This document shows positions 11,657-20,304 of a stretch of 64,000 bases of DNA, in pieces. Position numbers and translations under genes: made by a program. Positions within the stretch are counted from its first letter, which is position 1; each line of letters opens with the position of its first letter. This stretch comes from Entophlyctis helioformis (taxonomy: Eukaryota; Chytridiomycota; Chytridiomycetes; Chytridiales; Chytriomycetaceae). The stretch lies in contig JAHLKH010000089.1 in the NCBI GenBank assembly GCA_025526915.1, forward strand, positions 39,263 to 103,262, read 5' to 3'. The notes beneath the pieces were generated by a model. It did no database searches, was not told the origin of the DNA, and saw only the letters and a list, made by a program, of their open reading frames with translations.

Positions 11657-13544
11657 TTACGAGCGAAGAACAGACCAAAGGCAGTCGACGCAGCAGCTTG
11701 TGCAGTCGGGATCAAACAGGCACTGCGGGATCGGGCACTCGCCGTCACTCGGTGGCTCGGGCTCAGGCTCAGGCTGGGGCTTGGGGTCTCTGGGCTCGTT
11801 ATCTGGGAAACCACCGCCAACAACGTTGTTGTAGAGGAGCGCGTTGGGAGCACCGCGAAGGCTGCCTGTGATACGGTCCTTGGATGCAACTTGCTTGATG
11901 TAGTCGTGAACCTCCTTGACCGTGGAGAACTCGCCCTCGGCAAGGGCAAGGGCAACCACACCGGCAACGTGAGGGGAGGCCATGGACGTGCCAGAGATGG
12001 TGTTGATCTTGCCGTTGTTCCAGGTGGAGGTAATGTCGACGCCTGGCGCGATGACGTCAACGCACTTGCCACGCTCAGAGAAGCTGGCGAGATTGTCGTC
12101 CTTGTCCGAAGCAGCAACGGTGATGGCCTCTGGAACGCGGGCAGGAGAGAGGCTGCAGGCATCACGGCCAGAGTTGCCGGCGGCAACAGCGAACACGAGA
12201 CCGGCATCGGTGGCAGCCTTGACAGCGCGATCAAGAGCGGTCGAGGCACCGCCGCCGAGCGACATGTTGGCGACAGACTTGCGCAGGCTGCCCTTGGGGT
12301 TCTTGGCGGCCGCGTCCTTGGCAGCCCAGTCGATGCCGGCAATGACGTCCGAGGTCGTGCCTGAGCCCTGGTTGTCAAGGACCTTGACGGCAACCAGCGA
12401 CACGTTCTTGGCGACACCGTACGTCTTTGAGCCAATGGTGCCAGCAACGTGCGTGCCGTGGCCATTGCCATCGCTTGTGCCGTCCTTGGTAAACGACTTG
12501 CCGACGCGAGCACGGCCCTCAAAGTCCAAGTGCTTGACATGCACACCCGTGTCGATGATGTACGCAGTCACACCAGCTGTAGACATTGGTGACAGGCAGG
12601 CAGGCAGGCAGGCAGGCGACACGATGTCAGCTATTTGCGCTCATGAATCTGCATATGTAAACACGAAACGAGTTGAGCGACATACTGCCAGCGCTGTCGG
12701 GGTAGGTGTATGTCTTGACAGTGGCAGCAGGGTGGTCGCGCGAGCTGATCCGCTGGAGATTGGGAGGATAGGCAGAGACATTAGGGCAGAGAGGCCGCGT
12801 CAGTGACCGGAGCGGGCGAGGAGAGCAGAAGCAAAGAAAACTCACAGTCAGGCCCCACGAGGGCGACTTGGCCTGCGAGCCAAAGATGGTCATAACCTTG
12901 TCCTCTTCAATGTGGGCAATGTCCGAGTGTTGCTGTGAGGATGAGCAGGCAGGCAGGCAGGCGGGATCCCACGCGACAGGTAGATCAGATCGGCGAACCA
13001 GTATCGGCAGTCCAGCATCGGCATCGACAGCAGAGCGGGCGGAGAATGGAATGGTCAGTTGACAGGCACCAAGGAGCGGAGGAACACAAACGCGCGCGCT
13101 TGGTTGGCTGAAAGCACAACCGCGCCGTGACGTGCCGCCGACTCGCGCAGGCAACACGACAGGCAACACGACAGGCAACACGGCAGACGGAGAGGATGCT
13201 CGCCAAGGCATTCACGTCCAGGTGTGCATGCATGGGCTGGCAGGCTGCCGGACGGAGCTGGGGAGGCAACCAGTTACCTTGAGGAGCTCGACAATGAAGG
13301 ACGGGATGCGCACGCTGTAGCCGCGGAAGCCGTCGAGATGGTACTTGTGCATGAAGCCAAAGAGGCCGTCGACAAGGCCCAGGGCCGAGAGAGCCTCGTT
13401 CTCGGCCAGGGTTCTGGCGTCGGCGTCGGCGTTGCCCTGCACGTTGAACAGCGGGACGGACGGGATGTACGGCTTGAGGAGCTCGCCGAGCCACTCAAAG
13501 TGGCGCTCGACTGTGTGCGTTCAGAGTGTAGTTGTGGGTGTTGA

Positions 13545-13585
<41 letters not shown>

Positions 13586-14023
13586 GGTTGAATGCATGCG
13601 TGCAGACAGGCAGACAGGCAGACATGCGTGCAGGCACGCAGGCAGATAGACAGACAGACAGGCAGGCACACAGGCAGGCATGCGTGGGGCGATAAAGCTT
13701 CACAGGAACTGGCTTTTGCCAGGGCTCCTGCGTGTCTGTGTGTCCGTGTGTGTGTGTGTAGGCATGCAGGCATGTGTGCGAGCGCATTCGAGCCGCACAG
13801 GCCAGACAGAGAGAGGGAGGGACAGACGGGGGGCAGACAGACACAGGGCGGGGGCAGACGTACCGGCATCCTCAAAGATGTGGTCCTTGAAGACGACAAT
13901 GTACTGGTTGGGGATGATGGTGCCTGCGACTCTGTGCAGCGCAGGGGAGGCCGTGGCCAGGGGCAGGCTGGCGACAAGCGCAACAAGGCCCAGCAGAGCG
14001 GATTTTGGTGACGGCAGACGCAT
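11657..14023 (-). CDS. Secreted subtilisin-like serine protease (S8A, proteinase K type)
   Basis: Extracellular endoprotease with a removable inhibitor propeptide. Five exons join in phase: 13864-14023, 13278-13510, 12846-12932, 12686-12752 and 11657-12576. Exon 1 encodes a signal peptide ([20 protein letters not shown]) and the start of the I9 propeptide (NQYIVVFKD). The catalytic Asp is in YIIDTGV, His in GHGTHVAG, the oxyanion Asn in [10 protein letters not shown] and Ser in [12 protein letters not shown]. All are present, so the enzyme looks active. After the catalytic domain come a Pro-Glu/Asp repeat linker and a short Cys-rich tail ([19 protein letters not shown]), which may bind a surface or substrate. 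The introns are full of GGCA and CAGC repeats. A TATA box stands 42-51 bp before the ATG. Confidence 0.95.
13545..13640. repeat. CAGC/GGCA tetranucleotide repeats in subtilase intron 1
   Basis: About nine tandem CAGC units at 13548-13584 are followed by GACAGGCA-type units to about 13680. Similar GGCA runs occur in other introns of the same gene (12597-12618, 12947-12961). All lie in introns. Confidence 0.8.
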
Positions 14024-14421
14024 GAGATAAGCTTTGGGGGCAAAGGACGTGCGCGGGCGAACACCCTTTTTATACCGGCGGCGGCGCGGCGGAGAGACTT
14101 TCGGGCACGGCGGAGGCACCACGCCGACGACCACGTGGCAGAGGCAACGGCTTCATTCAGCAAGTGGCATCGGGCGGGCGGGGGGAATGTGTTGGGTTGG
14201 GGAATGAGACGGGCTGCGCTGTGTTGCGCTGTGCTGCGCTGTGCTGCGTTGCAGATGCGTCCGTGTGGTGGTTGCCGGCCAGGATTCGAGTGGAAGGAAG
14301 GGGCCAGCAGGCATGCGTTTACGATCTGCCATCATGCCATCCAACGGCACACAGCAAACAGTGAGCATCGAGCCGTTGCAGCAGGCAGCAGGCACGGCGT
14401 GCACAAAAAGGCACAGGGCAC
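14024..14421 (-). other. Intergenic region between NDUFS7 stop and subtilase start
   Basis: It holds the subtilase promoter (TATA box) and a GCTGTGTTGCGCTGTGCTGC repeat around 14215-14250. NDUFS7 ends at 14422 on the same strand. No gene is recognised. Confidence 0.55.
14065..14074 (-). promoter_or_regulatory. TATA box of the subtilase gene
   Basis: On the minus strand the sequence reads TATAAAAAGG, 42-51 bp upstream of the start codon at 14023. This is the only clear TATA box seen next to a start codon in the window. It fits a regulated secreted enzyme better than a housekeeping gene. Confidence 0.6.
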
Positions 14422-15898
14422 TCACCTGTACCACATCTTGACGACACGCTCGCGGCGCATCTTCTTCTGCAGCTGAAGCATGCCGTACAGGAGCGCCTCT
14501 GCACAATAGTTTGCAGGAGAAGGTGTCAGGATACCAACACATGCGCATGCGCTCGGTGCACGTCTATCATGGCATTGCGACACGAACCGGCAGTGGGTGG
14601 GCAGCCTGGAACGTAAATGTCGACGGGAACAACGCGATCACAGCCGCGCACAACAGAGTAGCTGTAGTGGTAGTAGCCACCACCGTTGGCACCTATGGCA
14701 CGCCATCAGTCATTAGGCGCGACTCGAGTGTCAGTGCCAACCCGATGGTACAGGCGGCAGATGCCGCACACAATCAGGAAACAACCACTTACAGCTGCCC
14801 ATGGAGACGACCCAACGTGGGCTGGGCATCTGATCGTACCTGTTGGCAGAGCAGACATGTCCAGAAGGATTGCCAGAGGATCCGCAAGTCAGCACCCACA
14901 GCAACAGATTCGCCAAATGGACATCAGATGCCTGGCATGCCACGTACACTTTTCTGAGGGCAGGCGCCATCTTGTTGGTGAGCGTGCCGGCCACAATCAT
15001 CACGTCCGACTGGCGCGGAGAGGCACGGAACACGATACCAATGCGATCCTGGTCGTAGCGGGCCGCAGCCATGTGCATCATCTCGACGGCACAGCAAGCC
15101 AGACCGAACGTCATGGGCCAGATGGACGACGTGCGGTTCCAGTTGACCAGACCATCCAGCGTTGTGAGCACGACCTCTGTTCAAGGGCATTTGCCCATGA
15201 TCATGCCATCCAATGCGGACAGAGCCAGTTCAACAGCCGCTGTGAGTGGAGCCACGAGAGCAAAGCGATCGGCAGCCATGGAGGAGTGCCACGCCATGCC
15301 ATGCCACGCCATGCCATGCCATGCCATTCGTATGCAAAAACACCGCAGATCGGTTGTCGCAGGGACAGACTCGCACCAAAGAAAGCATGCGCAAGTCCAA
15401 GGCATGTCCAAGCAGGCTTGCTCAGGTCGGCTCAAGCCAATCGTGCAAAGTGTTGTGTGCATGCGGCGAGTGGCAGGCAGCAGGTGGCAGCAGCAGGTGG
15501 CAGGCGGCAGGCGGCGGCGCAGGTGAAGCATGCGAGCGAGGGCGGCTCACCAGCAGCATTGTTGAGGGTCTTGGGAAGGCCGTAGGGGTTGGCCGGCATG
15601 GGAGGGGCGTCTCTCTGGTCAAAGGAGCCAATCTCCTTGTCGTTGGCAATCAGACGCACGATCGAGCGGGTCGGCACTGTGGGGACAGCGACGGCCTTGG
15701 GCGTGACCCGGAGCGGCTGGAGAGCGGCTGTGTGGTGTGAGAGTGCCGTTGCCGTTGCCGTTGTTGGGTGGTTGTCGGTTGGGCCAGCGGCCGTTCGCAT
15801 GTGCTGGTCAGCCAGGCTGGTCAGGCCACCCCCCTCACACGCACGGCACACCACTTGCCAGTTCGTGCTGCGTTGCGAATAAGGCCCAGCGTCGACAT
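14422..15898 (-). CDS. NDUFS7/PSST (NuoB-type) 20-kDa subunit of mitochondrial complex I
   Basis: Carries iron-sulfur cluster N2, the last cluster before ubiquinone, in complex I. Exon 1 (to 15898) encodes the presequence [13 protein letters not shown]. Exon 2 (about 15552-15731) gives [20 protein letters not shown]. The main exon (about 14958-15176) gives [36 protein letters not shown] and MAPALRKV. Small exons follow with [47 protein letters not shown] and [17 protein letters not shown], ending VVKMWYR and TGA at 14422-14424. The cluster cysteines (ACC, MGSC, PGCPP) are all present. The first intron appears to be GC-AG. A CCATG pentamer repeat lies in an intron at 15290-15328. The end of mobile element copy 1 lies only about 85 bp upstream of the ATG. 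Confidence 0.95.
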
Positions 15899-15982
15899 GC
15901 GAAATGTTTCTGAGGGGTAGGCAATTTCGATGGATTTTCATCTGATTATGACGCTTGGCTCGCGCGGCCGGATGCATCTGAC

Positions 15983-16271
15983 GGGTGGGCAATAGGGCGA
16001 GGGAATGCCAGCAAACCGCCGGCAAATGGCCCGACATTCAAACAATTGCCAAGCGTTTTGGAATTGGATTCGACCCGAGAGGCGTCGAATGCAAGCCAGC
16101 ACATCACACGATGGAAGGTTCGAGTCAGCAACGAGCATGCGACGACAGGCGGGCGTGGCACACCAACGAGATGCTTACCTTGCACCATTGATTGAACAAT
16201 GATGTGATAAGTGACCCGTTAGGTCGATCGGGAGGTGCCCCGATTCAAAGTGTTGGTGGTTGTGCTGGAAG
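15983..16271 (-). ncRNA. Conserved element end downstream of Fanzor ORF, copy 1 (candidate guide-RNA scaffold)
   Basis: About 290 bp between the Fanzor stop (16272) and the element terminus are highly similar to 55964-56249 of copy 2 although non-coding. Short hairpins are visible: ATCGGG-GCACCT-CCCGAT, and CATTG-TTCAAT-CAATG where copy 2 has a six-pair version. TnpB and Fanzor systems usually take their omega/fRNA from this position, with the guide from the flank. The same stretch has a GTAAGC donor and GCTGCTGACTC, so it may instead be promoter and 5'UTR for NDUFS7. Both readings are inference. Confidence 0.35.
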
Positions 16272-18103
16272 TCAGAGCACGTGGAGTGGCACTTGACTTG
16301 CTGGCACGCTGTCGACAGGCTGACCGGCTGGCGTGTGCGTCAAGTAGAGTGGCCGTTGTCCATAGAGCAGATGCCCCAGTGCAACCATTCCGATGTTGGT
16401 GGCTCCAAGCACGTCGCGGTGGTAGACGGTCTCGCAGTCTGTGCACTCGTAGCGTCGCAGGTTGGTGCGGTTCTTGTCTGGGATCCGCTGCTTGCACTGC
16501 GGACACATCTGGCTGGTCAGGTTCTCGTTGCAGCGGTAGATCTGTGTGTGTGTGTGTGTGTGCATGATCGTGTTGTCAGTTGGTGCACAGATGGATGGAT
16601 GGATGGATGGACAGCGTGGCATATCCAGACGCACATAGGCATATCCAGATGACCGCAGATGCCTGATGAGAAACTTCTCAAACACAGCATGCCGGCCACC
16701 TTGGCCTGTAAAGTCGATGCCAAATGCCCACACAACGGGAATGTCCTTCTCTGTTGGCTTGTCACAGCGGCCTTGAGATGCAGCAGATGCGCGATATCTA
16801 GTGGTCGATCCTGCCAGCTTCATGATGCCCTCAAGAGCGTTTCCGCGATCAGACGTGCTGTTGCTGCGCATGGTGAACCGCTTGGCCTTGACCTTCTGTG
16901 GAATGCCATGCCATGCCATGCCGTCCAGTGCAATCAGCAGGCGATCAAGCAGAATGGCAGCCATGTCAATGGGCATCCAGAAACAGGGAAAACGTACCCG
17001 TGCATTCAGGAATGGCGTGCAGTACGCATGGCAGCGCAGATCCCAAAAGGCTCTCTCGCCTGCTGAGACGCCTGGATTGGCATGCTTTGCTGTCTTGAAT
17101 GCAATGGCCTCGTGGACGTCAGCAGCCTTGGCATATCGATTGTTGAGCCTGGCACAAGAGGCAGGCGCTGTGAGTTGATCTGGTCAAGAGTGTGTGTGGC
17201 AGAGTCATTGCATGCATACCACCGCTGAAGGCTGTGCTCAGCTCGTGCCATGCCAGAGGAGAGCACATAGTTGGCCTCGAGCGTGTATGTCTCCTCCTTG
17301 ACATTGACCAGCATGCTGGACGCGCCATACAGGTACCGCTGGCCCCAGTCAAAGCTGACAACGCGAACAGTCTCATAGTCCTTGTCGGCGAGCAGCTTGT
17401 TGGCATCAGCAACATTGGGCAGTCGCTGGGATGCATTAAAGTTGCGCTGAGCCTGCCATGCCATGACATGAGTGAGGAATGTGCAATGCATGTGCACCAA
17501 AGTGCGAGGTTGGCATGCAAGTGACTTACAGGATTGGTCGCTTTTGGCTTGGTGGCTGATGGGTCGGCTGGATCGGCGGCTGTGGATGGCATGCCAGTTG
17601 GTGTGGACAACAAGTGCGCGTCTGGATTGGCACAGCAACTCACATGTGACATCCATGTGGTCAGGCTCAATAAATTGACCATTCAAGGCATTAAGGATGC
17701 CAACAGCAGCATCAGCAAGACTGGGCTGCTGGGCTGAAGACGCCGCGTTGGGACCTGCAGATCAAGGTGGCAGTCAGAATCAATGTGTGCACCATCGCAT
17801 TCAAGCACGCCACATACTGCGAGGCGACTCTGGACGGTCTGTGCGGCAGTCCAGTGCCAGCTGATAGACCGTGTATCCGTCGGTCATGATGCTGCCTTGT
17901 CTGATCACTTGCTTTGAAGCCACCAGAGGCTGAGAATCAACCGCGGCCTCATCACCCTCGGCCTGTGTTGGATGGCGTCGATTCTTGGGGCGGAGGCCGG
18001 GCAGGAGGATGTCAAGGATGGCCAGCTCCTTGCTGGACGCAGAAGGCCGACAGCTGCAACAGGCAGTCGCACGACAGTTCTTCGTGACACTACCAACACG
18101 CAA
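16272..18103 (-). CDS. Fanzor-like (eukaryotic TnpB) nuclease, N-terminally truncated copy
   Basis: Homologue of TnpB/Fanzor RNA-guided DNA nucleases, C-terminal half. Proposed exons run from 18103 (MRVGSVTKNC, an ATG created by the internal deletion) through ELAILDILLPGLRPKNRR and IMTDGYTVYQLALD, to about 17823, then about 17752, 17585 and 17452 downward. RuvC-I is VVSFDWGQRYLYGASS (Asp codon 17348-17350). Next come VVWAFGIDFTGQGGRHAVFE and a four-Cys zinc ribbon NENLTSQMCPQC ... RRYECTDC. RuvC-III is YHRDVLGATNIG (Asp 16413-16415). The Glu in NENLTSQ (16524-16526) sits where Fanzors keep their relocated RuvC-II Glu. The ORF ends LTHTPAGQPV ... at 16272. All three acidic residues are present. 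Compared with copy 2 it lacks roughly the first 600 residues. Whether it is expressed is unknown. Confidence 0.75.
16541..16620. repeat. GT and GGAT microsatellites in Fanzor copy 1 intron
   Basis: A GT run (16541-16561) and ATGG repeats (16590-16609) lie in the intron before the zinc-ribbon exon. Copy 2 has a longer CA run in the same intron (55648-55684). Confidence 0.8.
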
Positions 18104-18345
18104 CCAACTGCTGCCCCTTGGACAGGCTCAGCAGTCCACAAGCCAGCATCAAAGCGACCACGACTTGAGAAGGCATCGGCTGCAGACCGCTCAGAGTGAC
18201 TGGGAATTCCGGACAAGAATATGAAATTGGATTCAAAAAGATTGGAAATTGGATGCCAAATTGAACAAAATTCGAGGCAAACCAGCCGGCCAATCAGGTG
18301 CCGGCGCAAGGTTTTCTATGGGAACGAAATCAATTACCCCACCTC

Positions 18346-18698
18346 CTGCCAGATGCGTGTGCAGCAACGGCGTGCAATGCCATGCCAGAAGCAGACCCTG
18401 GTGCGCTTGACGCACTCGCCAGGCACCTGCAATCCAGCCACGCAAGCGCACCTTGACGGCATCCGAGCATCGCGGCACTGCATAATGGCTCAAGTCACGT
18501 GGCATCTCACGTGACCAGAGTTGCATCCAGCCATTCCGGCATCGATTCTTGGTCGACATCCGCCCTCGACCTGCCGACCGACCTTGGCACTCCCACTCTT
18601 GTAGGTTGGTGGCACGCTTGCCGATGTGCATCGCCGACTGGTCGTCCATGCAGGCTGCTGACTCTTGGGCCATGGCACAATACACTGGCCAGTGACAG
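18346..18698 (+). promoter_or_regulatory. ORC6 promoter with paired CACGTG and 5'UTR intron (module copy C)
   Basis: It contains GTCACGTGGCATCTCACGTGACC (about 18495-18518), a pair of CACGTG palindromes in the same order as copies A and D, then ACATCCGCCCTCGACC. The proposed intron runs 18601-18698: donor TT|GTAGGT, interior GGTGGCACGCTTGCCGATGTG, GGCTGCTGACTC at about 18653-18664, and acceptor GTGACAG touching the ATG at 18699. Confidence 0.6.
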
Positions 18699-20183
18699 AT
18701 GGATTTGCTTGCTCAGCAGCTGCTCAAGCACCAGACCGTGCCTGCACCGACCCTGCAGCGGGCTGCCGAGCTGCTCCGGCTGGCCACATCGCGCAGCCTG
18801 CAACGCAGCATCGCCGCAAAGTGCAGGCAGGCAGGCCCCGATGCGCTGGCCGTGATATGCCTGGACTTGGCCTGCAGCGAGTGCGTTCATCTCATGCTGC
18901 AAGAGTGGCCGTCTGTCTCCCTGCCGTGTTCGGACAGCTGCTGACACTGACGGATTCTTGCACCTGCCGGCATGGGCAACAGGACACACATCCCCTTTAC
19001 CACTGTCGCACTTGCTGCCGGCCGCATCGGCACCACGCCAGCCAGCTATGCTAGTCTGCTCGCCCTTATCACAACTCGGCTTGCGCCGGCAGCATCTGCA
19101 TCTGCATCAGCATCTCCATCTGTCCGAACGTCGGACTTGCCAACACTGCCGCCAACATCGCCAATGCCGACGCGGGCATCTGCTTTGAGATCCACAGACA
19201 CTGCACTGTCGGCCAGACCACTCGCACAAAGCAGACAGCCCCCGGTGCAACTCAGGCAGCTCGCTGTCCAGTTTGGCTGCATGAAGCTTCTTCCGCTGAT
19301 CGCAAGACTCGTCGATGCATTCCAAGCAGCCTGGAATGCAGATCCAAACCGCAGCAAGACTGAGCATATGGACTGGGGCTCAAACCAAGTCTACTTTGCT
19401 GCCTTCTTTTGCCTCTGCGATGCCACACGGGTAAGGAGCAGACGCTTTATTGACAGAGTATCATGCACATATGGATGCGTGCATGCAGCCACAACATGGC
19501 CAACTAAACACTACATCGATGGCAGGCTCGCATTCCGCGATCGCACCGCGAGGCTGCTGGAGGCTTGACGCCGTTGGTGCTCAAGTACAGCCAGTGCCTC
19601 CAGGAATACTGCGCAGATGACATTGACTTGATTGCCAAGAGCATTGCTGGCCAAGCGGGCACGTCAACCGTGACACCACGGCGCAAACGACAGCTTGAGA
19701 ACCAGCCAGAGGGCGGTAATCCCCAAGCTGCTGGCCTGCAGCCATCGCAGGACGGCCATCACTCGCCGCTTTCACAATCATCAGTGCCGAGCAAGAAATC
19801 AAGGGCGTTGCCGGATATTGCAGCAGCACCGGTTCCATTGCCTGCAGAATCTCCTGTCTCGGCAGTGTTGAAAGCCGTCGGCGCATCAAGCCATGCTGCG
19901 AGTCCGTTTGTCCACGTCCACGGCCCGGCTACAATGGATGGGAGGCAGGCAGTCCGCAAAGCAGTCCAGCGGCCAACTGGCATCAATATCCTGGTTAGTC
20001 GGCACATGGAATGCATCAACTTGCTGTTGCATGACCACACAAACCCTCCATGCATGCTTACTGGTCGTTCTTGCTCGATCGCGTCTTCAGGCTAAAACGG
20101 CAGACACTCGCTTCGCTGCCAACTCCAAAGATTACGAGGTGTGGCGCGATCGTGTGCTGGCGTCATTACCGGCAGTTGGGTGA
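18699..20183 (+). CDS. Origin recognition complex subunit 6
   Basis: ORC6 helps load MCM helicases at replication origins. The protein starts MDLLAQQLLKHQTVPAPTLQ with the first TFIIB-like helical repeat (AAELLRLATSRSLQR, AVICLDLAC). Exon 2 (about 18980-19430) gives TPASYASLLALITTRL, then QLRQLAVQFGCMKLLPLI and YFAAFFCLCDATR. Exon 3 (19526-19993) holds TPLVLKYSQCLQEY and a basic, Ser/Pro-rich linker with TPRRKRQLE. Exon 4 (20091-20183) ends KDYEVWRDRVLASLPAVG, matching the conserved C-terminal Y-x-x-W motif that binds ORC3 in animals. Phase 0 holds at both later junctions. The end of exon 1 near 18880 is the least certain. ORC6 is a divergent family, so the call rests on order and the C-terminal motif. 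Confidence 0.82.
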
Positions 20184-20304
20184 CAACAGCAATATAAAAC
20201 GCGCATGGATGTTCCATCTTGCAATCGTAAGCACTCCCATTGTACGCGTCACTTTAATAGCCCTTGTTGTGTCAACAGATCAGGAGACAGGCTTCATGGA
20301 GCCA

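Larger units (their letters stand above)
15983..18345 (-). mobile_element. Fanzor-element copy 1 (internally deleted, 2.4 kb)
   Basis: It shares both ends with copy 2 (38080-56249), inverted relative to it. From 15983 to about 18034 it matches the Fanzor half and right end of copy 2. From about 18035 to 18345 it matches the left end of copy 2 (38080-38400). Termini are GGGTGGGCAATAGGG at 15983 and, inward from 18345, GAGGTGGGGTAATTG. Flanks CTGAC (15978-15982) and CTGCC (18346-18350) differ by one base and may be the target duplication. It sits in the divergent interval between NDUFS7 (-) and ORC6 (+). No transposase is visible inside. Confidence 0.75.

Noticed and set aside
11639..12364. Plus-strand frame antisense to the subtilase
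   Set aside because: Mirror of the well-supported protease exon; no signal or family features.
16272..18103. Bacterial IS605/IS607 contamination
   Set aside because: The gene has several GT-AG introns, a Fanzor-type relocated Glu and sits between intron-bearing eukaryotic genes.
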